A DNA stretch of 64,000 bases, from NCBI GenBank assembly GCA_963666945.2, contig CAXXRT010000017.1, forward strand, positions 46,296-110,295, read 5' to 3'. Both the position numbers and the translations under genes were made by a program. Positions within the stretch are counted from its first letter, which is position 1. Each line of letters starts with the position of its first letter. Below the pieces are notes generated by a model. The model was not told the origin of the DNA. It did no database searches and saw only the letters and a list, made by a program, of their open reading frames with translations. The DNA comes from G963666945 sp963666945 (GTDB lineage Bacteria; Bacteroidota; Bacteroidia; Bacteroidales; Marinifilaceae). Below are positions 38,101-46,296 of this stretch, piece after piece.

Positions 38101-41100
38101 TAACAGTCCTGATATCTCCAAGGGTCGGATTTCCAACTATCCTGACTAAATTTTGAGCCCCCTCAACATCAAATGATTTAACTAATTCTCCTACACTAAG
38201 AGTATAGTTTGTAGCATAAGAAATTTCTGATCCTGATTTTCTTATTTCGGCATTTCTTTTAAGCTTTAGTTTTTGAAAATATTCTAACGGAATATTCATC
38301 TGATTTTCCAATGGCCAAACAGCTCTTTGTCCCTGTTCTATAGATGGATAATATCCGGGAGGAGTAAGCTTCAAAGGCAACTCATATTCATAGTAATTAT
38401 TTTTGTAATCTGTACCTATCCTTATAAAAATGTGTAAATCATTATCTTCCAGATTCGTCATATTTTCAATCTTCTCTGCATGAACATCCATTTTAAGTCT
38501 TTTATATCTTAACATATCCATACTAACAGATTTGAATATTGCCCTGGCATCCCCGTCATGTAATTGCATTACTTTTAATACAAGAGACTGCTCATTGAGT
38601 TGTCTCAACTGAGGGTTAGATGCATCCAAAACTCTGTCTATACCAGGAGGAAGAACATAATTAACGGGAGTCTTCTCCGAATTTTCTTCAATATTAACAG
38701 CCGATATATCAAACTTTGTATCTCCATTTTCCTCACTGTATTCATTCAATGACTGTTCATATCTTCTCCAGTTGTCCCTCACCAGATCAAGACTGGCCAT
38801 TCTTAATACAACACTATCCCTAAAGCCTTTTAAAAGCATCCTGACAAACCTTACAGATTTAAAATCCTCCATATCTCCGAATCTGGATGAATATTCTGTT
38901 ATAGGTATTTTAAACTGATACCACCTAACATCTTCACTGGTTCCATTTGGAAGATCCACTTTAGCAATACGCATATCAGATATAAAATTCTCCCCAACTT
39001 TCATTGCATTTGGTTTAAGCATTATTTTATATCTGTAAAACGATTCCGTTTCACTCAAGGTATTATCCTGATTTATATCCTCATTATCAGGTATAGAAGT
39101 TGCTGATGTTGGATAAGACTCCGGTGACATATCTGCTGTAGGAGAGTTCCCTTCCGGGTTATTATATCTTTTGTATCTTGCCAGGACGGTAAGCTTATTT
39201 GCATCATAATCAGCACCTCTGAAATAATGAAAATCATCTCCCGAAGGATCTTCCACTGCATTAGAATATGCTTTAGATAGCTCCCCTAAGTCAGGGGCAT
39301 TTTTTATTCTTTCCAAATAATCAATAAAAAACGATCTTTCTTCCTCCGAATTAAGACCATCCAGTCCAACATCCTGTTTTCGCCTTGACTGAATATTATT
39401 ATCGAAACCATTAACCAAAGACTGAACCAATGGTACTCTCCCCCACTTCGTTGTATCTATCTTTGCAACACCATCAACTACAGGCATTCCGTTTTCAAAC
39501 GATTTTCTTGAATCCCTTAATATATCTTCAGATATATTTCCCAAATCAAAAAACAATTCGCCCCCTGAATGATTTTCATTATAAACAAAAGGATCCAGCA
39601 TCCAAAATTCGATATACTGAATATTTGCAGCCTCAAAATCATTTGTTTGTATTTTTCTCATTATTCCCCCCCATCTCGATTCAGGATTCTTAAGTTTCCC
39701 TTCAGAATCAATACCTGCGGAGACATTAGATGGTTTTACATCAAAATTATAAGGACCTCTCTCATCAGGGTAATAAGCCACATTAAGAGCCGCAATAATA
39801 TTTACATTACCTACTGGAATATCTTTATTTGGATAAACCTCTGTTTGTTTTATTTCTCTGATAAAATGATTAGACCTTTGGTCTGCATCAGCCTTAATGT
39901 GAGAAGGCATACTACTTGTTTTTCTGTAAAAAAGAGGATCAACAATATACCATGCAATTTTGGCCCTGTTATAACCATACTGAAGATCGTCAATAAATTT
40001 TCCTTCAGGAAAAAGATTATCCTGAGGAGTACTAGAAAGTTTCCATTGAGAAACAGCCTTTAGATCAATAGATATTTTACTTCCTTCAAAATCATCTATA
40101 TAGGCATTGCCTTCCCTTCCTATTCCTGAGTTATGCCCTGGCAAGAACTGTGCAAACTCAGCATCAACAGTAATTCTCGACTTAGCCTTTGTATTGATAA
40201 ATGGAATCTTGTCAACCATTCTTGTCAGAAATTCCGACTCCGATGAATACGAACCGTTAATCCCCCATATTGTATTGGATATCGGTTCATCTCCTATGTT
40301 TACCTTTTGTGTTAAAGGTCTTTCCGACATATGGAGTATAGTCGCCCCAAGATTAAATTCATCGCTTATCTTATAATCCAGATGGGTTCCAATAAGTGTT
40401 TTCGTTTGGATATCGAACATTGAATTACTTTCAGAACTTATCTGAATTGGAGTTCCCGCCTCAAGAATACTTTGGTTTATAATCTTAACCTTTCCTAAAG
40501 CATAATCTACAGTATAATCAATATTTTCTACCAACTCTCTACTTCCAGAGACAACCTTGACAGCTCCACGGGCTATATCCGGCGCATTTAAGTCTATCTC
40601 CGAATTTGTAGATGACTTATAACCACCTTTTAATATAAACTTATTCTTCTCTGCCAGTTGTCTTGCATTACTCTGTGTCTCCGAATACAATTCTTCAAAC
40701 ACAAACTTATCTGCATCTGCATTATTCCCTATCTTGGCTCTTAAATAGGAACCAAAGGGTTCCGTTACCGGAAAAACAATTATACCCTTATTGGACACTA
40801 TGGTTATCCCGTCAATAAAATCAAATAATCCATCAGGATGGGGATCCAGCTGGGTGTTTAAATTATCAAGATTTAAAACTTTAAGAAGTATCTCTCCATC
40901 AACATTCCCTGCAGGCAAATAATTTACATCGGTACCTGCTTTGTCGTTTCTATATAATACATTCAAAACAAAGTCTTCAGGATTAATCCTATATGCCCCG
41001 ATATTATAGATGTTCTTCATCATCAAATCCCACTGAGGCATAGAAGGACTTAAATTTACTCCTTTAAGAAGCTTGAGAAACAATGTATTGGGGGCAACAG

Positions 41101-42583
41101 GTCCATCGGAAGTAAATTCTCCAACCCTGAAAACCTCTCCCCTTACTGTATATTCATAAGCAACAGCAAGAACTTCATCTGCATTTAATGATCTGTTAAG
41201 TGATATATATCCTAATTTCTCATTTACACTATACTCATTCGGATCAAGCAATCTGGCATTCTCAACTTTTTCGTAATCTCTTGTAGTAACAAATCCTGGT
41301 ATACTACCAAAAACGGAAGTTACCTGATTTATATCCCTTACAGCCGAATTATTATTAACCATTTCCTCGTAGAGAGTATTTATTCCATTACCAGGATAAA
41401 AACCTTCTCCCGACTTATAGCTCCAGTTCGAATTAGAAATGTCCCCTGCTCCCTCTCCAAGATCTGTAAAAGCTACAATATTACGGGCTTTCTCAAACCT
41501 GGATGTTCTATTGGTTATCCATACTTCAACCTTAACAATATTCACTGCCGAGTTTACAATAGGTAAATTCTTAAGTGCATTATTATAATTCTTCCTAAAA
41601 TAATGAGAAAGAAAAAAGTGTTTATTCGATTCATATTTATCTATACTAACCTCAAATTCCTGTTTCTGTGCACCATTTTCAAGCCTTACCATTGAAGACT
41701 CTCCTTTTTGTTGTGAAAATACCGAAGTCACAGTCAACCGCCCAAACTGAAGAGCTGTCTTAAAACCAAATAAATTCTGCCCCCCATTAATCAATGTTCC
41801 TGATAAAGGCAAAGAAACATTTCCTGCCTCTATACTTTTTACAATCTCATCTTCTTTACCCTCATAATTAAGCTTGATCTGATTCTCATAATCAAAAGTA
41901 GCCTCAGTATTATAATTGATATCTAATTTTAGCCTCTCACCTATACTTCCAGAAACATTCATTTGAATCTTCTCATTGAAATCCAAAGTAGTCGTTTTAC
42001 GAAGATTTTCAGGTATAGTGGGGTTATCAATCCTATTTGTTTTCACCCCAAGAGTAAGTTCTGCAGATCCTTGCGGCCTTATTGTTATCTTATTACTTCC
42101 AAAAAGAGCATCAAAAAGTTTTCCTCCAAAATAAAGTTCTGGTTTGTTTTCTGAAAAATTAGTAACTCCTGCTTCACTGGCCGATTTCTCTTTCCAATAA
42201 CTTGACTCAGATTGTTCATTCCCTGTATCAATAAACTCTCTAAGACTCATCACTTTCTTCTCACCAATCAAATATTTATTAGCCAGCTTCTTCTCAGCAA
42301 TAAATTTGCCTGTTCTAAAGTCATATTTTATATTAGATTTTATATTAGCTGGATTAACAAATCCGTATTTATTAACGAATGAAAGAGTATCCCTATTAAG
42401 ATATCTGTTTAATATCGCCTCAATAGGCCTTTTAAATATTAAACTATCATTATCACTTGAAGAAATTGTATCTTTTAGCTGAGAAAAAGAATAATCAACA
42501 ATACTGTAATTTAATTCAGCATTTGAATTAAACAAAAACGCTAAACAAAACACAATATTAATGAGTAGTCTTTTCAATAACAA
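35171..42583 (-). CDS. sprA: SprA, outer membrane translocon of the type IX secretion system
   Basis: The 2470-residue protein has a signal peptide (LLINIVFCLAFLFN) and a very long region rich in beta-strand patterns, as expected for the giant 36-strand barrel of SprA. Length is close to that known for Flavobacterium johnsoniae SprA (about 2400). Typical phrases include RPQGSAELTLGVKTNRIDNP near residue 170 and RITVDAEFAQFLPGHN. Its place next to ruvA is a conserved Bacteroidota arrangement. SprA (Sov in Porphyromonas) is the pore through which T9SS cargo crosses the outer membrane. The reading frame is intact over 7.4 kb, which shows the sequence quality is good here. Other T9SS genes are not in this window. 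Confidence 0.95.
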   Translation of the reverse strand: MLLKRLLINIVFCLAFLFNSNAELNYSIVDYSFSQLKDTISSSDNDSLIFKRPIEAILNRYLNRDTLSFVNKYGFVNPANIKSNIKYDFRTGKFIAEKKLANKYLIGEKKVMSLREFIDTGNEQSESSYWKEKSASEAGVTNFSENKPELYFGGKLFDALFGSNKITIRPQGSAELTLGVKTNRIDNPTIPENLRKTTTLDFNEKIQMNVSGSIGERLKLDINYNTEATFDYENQIKLNYEGKEDEIVKSIEAGNVSLPLSGTLINGGQNLFGFKTALQFGRLTVTSVFSQQKGESSMVRLENGAQKQEFEVSIDKYESNKHFFLSHYFRKNYNNALKNLPIVNSAVNIVKVEVWITNRTSRFEKARNIVAFTDLGEGAGDISNSNWSYKSGEGFYPGNGINTLYEEMVNNNSAVRDINQVTSVFGSIPGFVTTRDYEKVENARLLDPNEYSVNEKLGYISLNRSLNADEVLAVAYEYTVRGEVFRVGEFTSDGPVAPNTLFLKLLKGVNLSPSMPQWDLMMKNIYNIGAYRINPEDFVLNVLYRNDKAGTDVNYLPAGNVDGEILLKVLNLDNLNTQLDPHPDGLFDFIDGITIVSNKGIIVFPVTEPFGSYLRAKIGNNADADKFVFEELYSETQSNARQLAEKNKFILKGGYKSSTNSEIDLNAPDIARGAVKVVSGSRELVENIDYTVDYALGKVKIINQSILEAGTPIQISSESNSMFDIQTKTLIGTHLDYKISDEFNLGATILHMSERPLTQKVNIGDEPISNTIWGINGSYSSESEFLTRMVDKIPFINTKAKSRITVDAEFAQFLPGHNSGIGREGNAYIDDFEGSKISIDLKAVSQWKLSSTPQDNLFPEGKFIDDLQYGYNRAKIAWYIVDPLFYRKTSSMPSHIKADADQRSNHFIREIKQTEVYPNKDIPVGNVNIIAALNVAYYPDERGPYNFDVKPSNVSAGIDSEGKLKNPESRWGGIMRKIQTNDFEAANIQYIEFWMLDPFVYNENHSGGELFFDLGNISEDILRDSRKSFENGMPVVDGVAKIDTTKWGRVPLVQSLVNGFDNNIQSRRKQDVGLDGLNSEEERSFFIDYLERIKNAPDLGELSKAYSNAVEDPSGDDFHYFRGADYDANKLTVLARYKRYNNPEGNSPTADMSPESYPTSATSIPDNEDINQDNTLSETESFYRYKIMLKPNAMKVGENFISDMRIAKVDLPNGTSEDVRWYQFKIPITEYSSRFGDMEDFKSVRFVRMLLKGFRDSVVLRMASLDLVRDNWRRYEQSLNEYSEENGDTKFDISAVNIEENSEKTPVNYVLPPGIDRVLDASNPQLRQLNEQSLVLKVMQLHDGDARAIFKSVSMDMLRYKRLKMDVHAEKIENMTNLEDNDLHIFIRIGTDYKNNYYEYELPLKLTPPGYYPSIEQGQRAVWPLENQMNIPLEYFQKLKLKRNAEIRKSGSEISYATNYTLSVGELVKSFDVEGAQNLVRIVGNPTLGDIRTVMIGVRNPKQAESDVQDDGLPKSAEVWVNELRLSDFDEKGGWAANVRMTARMADFATVTLAGSKIAPGFGSIDQRVSQISRDDQFQYDFTTNVELGKFLPDEWNVKIPMYYAVSSQTIKPEYDPVNTDIPLKERLKNEPNAGKRDSISRMAEDYVHRRSINFTNVGVQDNDGNSSLIDISNLSLTYSYTENEGRNVNTVRNLEKNERGLINYTYNGRPKLIEPFKNSGILKSEYLRLLRDFNFYLLPSQLSIRSDISRRYHEIVGRNLDNPLIKIEPTYDKEFLWNRYYDLRFNLSKNLKFDFSATAVARIDETEGLVDKETDRDMYYRWRDTVWNSILDGGRTVQYHHNFSVTYNLPINKIPLLNWTNTNVRYAGNYDWQGGAITDEDIDLGNEIRNSNAIQVNTQLNLTSLYNKVNFLKKMSRKNSRYKKRSAVKQVKYEKVLGDLNKAEPMLVSHNLKTRDLKVRLISSKGKLVKVRAVPVSNNKVRIYVLEDVKGAKVIVRGRVVDEPNKFIGSLESITGILLSVKNISLSYSENSATTLPGYLPSAGYFGGDTYNGFSAPGFGFIAGFQDNDFVNKAAEKGWITKNTKLNSPYIMTTNTVFSGRAVIEPLSGFRINLTARRAKSNNNSEYINYNDAEDKFTLDNKSERGNFSMTYIGLKSSFFKIGGSGDYFSKAYDEFLKNRKHESLRLAKGYYGAEYENYAIKDKNGISTGYYKGYGSGSQEVLIPSFLSAYGMGNSKGLFPGLMSLRPNWNISFVGLRKLSIFKRLFKTLNINHAYSCTYNIGSFVSNLSYSEDSDGLNMNEDFLSKYEVNTVSITEQFSPLVNVDMVWRNNFTTNFEISRKRNLALSLSNSQLSENTSNEVVLGCGYRFNRIPLIVGKNRAFNNDLNIKCDFSIRKDNTIIRKINEYVDQLTAGQKVMTLKISGDYTLNNRFNLRVFYDKVVNTPYVSLAYPTTNANFGLSVRFTLAQ

Positions 42584-42604
42584 AATATTTATTGTTCTAC
42601 AAAA

Positions 42605-43186
42605 TTATAATTGTTTCAAAGCAACTTTTATCAATTCTTCTACACTACCCACTTCCTTTTTAGACAATATTTTATCCAACACCTTATTAACTGATGGTTT
42701 CGCAAAACCCAACATAACAAGTGCAGACTGTGCTTCCTCCCTATAAGTATTATTATTTACAAATAGCACTTCCTCTGAAATACTTTCTTTATCAATTTTA
42801 TCTTTTAACTCGATAATAACCCTTTGAGCAGTTTTAGCTCCAATACCCTTAACAGATTTCAAAACATCAACATTATTAGAGGCTATAGCGGCAACGAGCT
42901 CATCTGAATTAAGAGAAGAAAGAATCATTCTGGCTGTATTGGCTCCTACTCCGGAAACCGAAATTAGCAAACGGAACAATTCCCTCTCCTTTTTATCTTT
43001 AAATCCATAAAAAATCTGTGCATCCTCCCTCACTACATAATGCAGATAAATCATAACCTCTTTTCTGGAAGAAAGAAAAGAATAAGTATTAAGTGAGATA
43101 TTCACAAAATACCCTATCCCATTACATTCTATAACAACAGAGGCAGGAGTCAATTCTGCCACATAACCTTTTATGTATTCGTACAT
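42605..43186 (-). CDS. ruvA: Holliday junction DNA helicase subunit RuvA
   Basis: The 193-residue product has the N-terminal OB fold (MYEYIKGYVAELTPASVVIE), two helix-hairpin-helix units (LISVSGVGANTARMIL, LKSVKGIGAKTAQRVI) and a C-terminal RuvB-contact domain (EEAQSALVMLGFAKPSVNKV). It binds four-way junctions and works with RuvB and RuvC. It lies between trpS (abutting, one-base overlap) and sprA. Confidence 0.96.
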   Translation of the reverse strand: MYEYIKGYVAELTPASVVIECNGIGYFVNISLNTYSFLSSRKEVMIYLHYVVREDAQIFYGFKDKKERELFRLLISVSGVGANTARMILSSLNSDELVAAIASNNVDVLKSVKGIGAKTAQRVIIELKDKIDKESISEEVLFVNNNTYREEAQSALVMLGFAKPSVNKVLDKILSKKEVGSVEELIKVALKQL

Positions 43187-44169
43187 TATTTAAATCCAAT
43201 TAATTTTCTGACTTCTTTAAGTGTAGCCGCAGCACTTTCCCTTGCTTTTTCTGCCCCCATTTTTGCTACCCTACTTAGATATAAATCATCGGCTAATACA
43301 TCAGATATTCTCTCTCTGATAGGATTACAAAAATCCGTTATATCCTGTGCAAGTTGCTTTTTCATATCTCCGTAGCGAATCTCACAATTGTTGTATTTCT
43401 CATTAAAGAAATCATACGTATCCCTGGCAGATACAATCTCCATCATTGTGAAAAGATTCTGTATTGCTTCCGGCTTTATACTGTTTGGTTCTGTTGGCCC
43501 ACTGTCAGTTACAGCCCTCATCACTTTCTTGCGTATAACCTCAGGCTCATCAATAAGATAAATTGCATTACCTTCAGATTTACCCATTTTACCCGAACCG
43601 TCAAGCCCGGGTATTTTTATCATTTCACCCGAAAAAGTAAATGGCTGTGGTTCAGGAAACAAATCAGCACCATACATGGAATTAAACCTACGGGCATATT
43701 TTCTTGCCATCTCAAGATTTTGTTCCTGATCTTTTCCTACAGGTACTTTCAGCGCTTTATGAATAATAATATCGGCAGCCATCAATACAGGATATGTTAA
43801 CAATCCGGCATTAACATTTTCGGGTTGTTTCCTTGCTTTATCTTTAAAAGACGTTGTTCTTGACAATTCCCCTAAATATGCATTCATATTTAAATAAAGA
43901 TACAATTCAAGAACTTCCTTCACATCAGACTGAACATATATTGTAGCCTTTTCCGGATCAACACCACAAGCAAGATATTCTGCCATAATATTTCTTACAT
44001 TATTAGTAAGATCTCCAGGCTTTGGATGAGTAGTAAGAGAATGCCAATCAGCAATAAAGAAATAACATTTATACTCCTCCTGCATCTTTATAAAATTCTT
44101 TACAGCTCCAAAATAATTCCCTAAATGTAGATTTCCCGTGGGTCTTATACCACTTACGACTGTTTCCAT
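43186..44169 (-). CDS. trpS: tryptophan--tRNA ligase
   Basis: The 327-residue class I synthetase has the HIGH-like GNLHLGNY (about residues 13-20) and the KMSKS-like GKMGKSEG. It also shows the family phrases ADWHSLTTHP, YPVLMAADI and VGKDQEQNLEMAR. Length is normal for the bacterial dimeric enzyme. It charges tRNA-Trp with ATP. A -7 promoter box lies about 32 bases upstream, so it probably heads a trpS-ruvA-sprA transcript. Confidence 0.96.
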   Translation of the reverse strand: METVVSGIRPTGNLHLGNYFGAVKNFIKMQEEYKCYFFIADWHSLTTHPKPGDLTNNVRNIMAEYLACGVDPEKATIYVQSDVKEVLELYLYLNMNAYLGELSRTTSFKDKARKQPENVNAGLLTYPVLMAADIIIHKALKVPVGKDQEQNLEMARKYARRFNSMYGADLFPEPQPFTFSGEMIKIPGLDGSGKMGKSEGNAIYLIDEPEVIRKKVMRAVTDSGPTEPNSIKPEAIQNLFTMMEIVSARDTYDFFNEKYNNCEIRYGDMKKQLAQDITDFCNPIRERISDVLADDLYLSRVAKMGAEKARESAAATLKEVRKLIGFK

Positions 44170-44200
44170 AAACTTTCTAATTATTATTTTACTAAAAGCA

Positions 44201-44208
44201 CAAAATTA
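44201..44208 (-). promoter_or_regulatory. -7 promoter element for trpS-ruvA-sprA
   Basis: The minus strand reads TAATTTTG, matching TAnnTTTG, 31 bases before the trpS ATG. Confidence 0.4.
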
Positions 44209-44317
44209 CTATTTTTTATCACTATTTCATTTTAATATCAGCTAAAAAATAGTAATCCCCAACCAATCTGTTTTTACGAAAAAGTAATAAAATTTTCCAT
44301 CCACCGACTAAATATTA

Positions 44318-44325
44318 TACCTTTG
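44318..44325 (+). promoter_or_regulatory. -7 promoter element for the glsA-glsB pair
   Basis: TACCTTTG matches TAnnTTTG and lies 22 bases before the ATG. The -33 region is only T-rich. Confidence 0.45.
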
Positions 44326-44347
44326 TATTAAAACCAATATCAAATAT

Positions 44348-45190
44348 ATGAATAAAGATAATTCTTTAGAGGCTATTAAACCAATATATATTAAAAAAGT
44401 TTTTGAACAAAAAAACCCAAAACTTGCTAAACTTATTCCTGGTTTTGTATTCAGTTATTTAAGAAGAGTCATACATCAGGATGATATAAACGATTTTATA
44501 AAATTACACGGTAGTAAGGAAGGACTTGAATTTGCTGATGGCTTTCTCAATTTCTCCAATATCTCATATGCTGTAAAAGGAGAAGAAAATTTACCTGATG
44601 ATGGTAAATACATTTTTGCTTCCAACCATCCATTAGGGGGTCCTGATGGTATTATCTTAATCAGTTTTCTTGGAAAAAAATATAACATAAAGTTCCCTGT
44701 TAACGATATCTTGATGAATATCAAAAACCTTTCAGATATTTTTCTTCCTATTAACAAACATGGTTCTCAGGCAAAACAAGCAGCTATGGAACTTAACAAT
44801 GCCTTTGAATCAGACTCTCAAATCATTATTTTCCCTGCCGGTCTTGTATCACGTAAACAGAAAGGAATAATCAAAGACCTTGAATGGAAAAAAAGCTTTA
44901 TAAGCAAAGCTATTAAATACAAAAGAGATATAATCCCCATACATATAAGCGGAAAAAACTCCAACTTTTTTTATAATCTGGCTAACTTAAGAAAATTTTT
45001 AAAGCTTAAATCTAATATAGAAATGCTATATTTGCCAGACGAATTATATAAACACAAGGGAAACAAATTTACTGTAACTATAGGAAAACCTATTCCTTAT
45101 AATATCTTTGACAAAAGTAAGACACATGCAGAATGGGCTCATCATATTAAAGAAATAGTCTATTCTTTGAATTTAGAAAACGGCGAATAA
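44348..45190 (+). CDS. glsA: PlsC-like O-acyltransferase, probable glycine-lipid GlsA
   Basis: The 280-residue protein has the acyltransferase motif NHPLGGPDG (the H-x4-D box, about residue 92) and further blocks FPVNDILMNI, IFPAGLVSRK and IIPIHISGKN. In Bacteroides thetaiotaomicron a protein of this type (GlsA) adds the second acyl chain to N-acyl-3-hydroxy-acyl glycine, working with GlsB. Here the GlsB-like gene follows 49 bases downstream. OlsA-like ornithine lipid synthesis is the main alternative. The amino acid used cannot be read from sequence; glycine is favoured because of the phylum. Confidence 0.8.
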   Translation: MNKDNSLEAIKPIYIKKVFEQKNPKLAKLIPGFVFSYLRRVIHQDDINDFIKLHGSKEGLEFADGFLNFSNISYAVKGEENLPDDGKYIFASNHPLGGPDGIILISFLGKKYNIKFPVNDILMNIKNLSDIFLPINKHGSQAKQAAMELNNAFESDSQIIIFPAGLVSRKQKGIIKDLEWKKSFISKAIKYKRDIIPIHISGKNSNFFYNLANLRKFLKLKSNIEMLYLPDELYKHKGNKFTVTIGKPIPYNIFDKSKTHAEWAHHIKEIVYSLNLENGE

Positions 45191-45239
45191 TTATATACAT
45201 CAAACTATTTGCTTATCTAAAAATTAAAAATTTTTATAA

Positions 45240-46250
45240 ATGAAAGCAGTTATTCATCCGGTTCCCAGAGAAGAGTTAATCAAAGAATTAACACCGGAGA
45301 GATTTATTAGGGAAACAAACAGAGGAGGGAACGAAATTTATGCCTTTACTGCAAATGAATCACCGATTTTAATGAAAGAGGTAGGTAGGTTGCGGGAACT
45401 AACATTCAGGGCTGCAGGGGGAGGAACCGGCAAGGAAGTTGACATTGATATATTTGATACTGCAGAATACCCTTATATACAATTAATTGTCTGGGATCCT
45501 AAAGAAAAGCAAATATTAGGAGGATACCGGTATATTATGTGCGACAACTTACCTAAAGACGAAGAAGGTAACCCTATTCTTGCTACAACAAGACTATTTA
45601 AATTTACCGATAAATTCAACAAAGAATACCTTCATAAAGTGATTGAACTTGGACGTTCTTTCGTTCAACCTGCATACCAATCAATTCGCATGGGAAGGAA
45701 AAGCATGTATGCTCTTGATAATCTTTGGGACGGACTTGGTGCTCTTATGGTAGATCATCCGGAAATGGAATATTTCTTTGGAAAAGTAACTATGTACACA
45801 AGTTTTAATATTGAGGCCAGAAATCATATTCTTAACTTTATGAACATGTATTTCAGCGACCCCGACAAGCTTGTTTACCCATATAATCCAATAAAGATAG
45901 AAACCAAAGAAGAATATATTGATATATTCTCTGGAAATGACTACAAACACGACTATAAAATATTATCTAAACTAGTAAGAGAAAAAGGAGAAAATATCCC
46001 TCCATTAGTAAATGCATACATGAGCTTGTCTCCTACCATGAAAACCTTCGGAACATCTCTTAACGAACATTTCGGAGGTGTTGAAGAGACTGCTATATTA
46101 ATTAAAATTGAAGATGTTTACGATGCTAAGAAAGCAAGACATATTTCAAACTATATTCCTCGAATTCTCCATCTTAAAACACCTCAGATAATAAAGAAAT
46201 TTGAACAATTCATACATGACGATCATAAAAACAAAAAAAGCCATCAATAA
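45240..46250 (+). CDS. glsB: GNAT-fold N-acyltransferase, probable glycine-lipid GlsB
   Basis: The 336-residue product belongs to the OlsB/hemolysin-like acyltransferase family. It shows RELTFRAAGGGTGKEVDID, DPKEKQILGGYRYIMCDN, VIELGRSFVQPAYQ and ALMVDHPEMEYFFGKV. GlsB transfers a 3-hydroxy fatty acid from acyl-ACP to glycine, the first step of glycine lipid synthesis. The upstream GlsA-like gene supports this. The TAA stop lies inside the loop of the terminator hairpin. Confidence 0.82.
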   Translation: MKAVIHPVPREELIKELTPERFIRETNRGGNEIYAFTANESPILMKEVGRLRELTFRAAGGGTGKEVDIDIFDTAEYPYIQLIVWDPKEKQILGGYRYIMCDNLPKDEEGNPILATTRLFKFTDKFNKEYLHKVIELGRSFVQPAYQSIRMGRKSMYALDNLWDGLGALMVDHPEMEYFFGKVTMYTSFNIEARNHILNFMNMYFSDPDKLVYPYNPIKIETKEEYIDIFSGNDYKHDYKILSKLVREKGENIPPLVNAYMSLSPTMKTFGTSLNEHFGGVEETAILIKIEDVYDAKKARHISNYIPRILHLKTPQIIKKFEQFIHDDHKNKKSHQ

Positions 46251-46264
46251 TGATGGCTTTTTTT
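46233..46264. terminator. bidirectional terminator between glsB and purF
   Basis: A perfect stem (agccatca/tgatggct) with the loop ATAA is flanked by A and T runs. The glsB stop codon is in the loop. Confidence 0.85.
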
Positions 46265-46296
46265 ATATTCTATTTCAGGACTAGACATTCTTATAC

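Noticed and set aside
35171..42583. Open frames on the plus strand opposite sprA
   Set aside because: They are low-complexity shadows of an intact, well-recognised 2470-residue gene.
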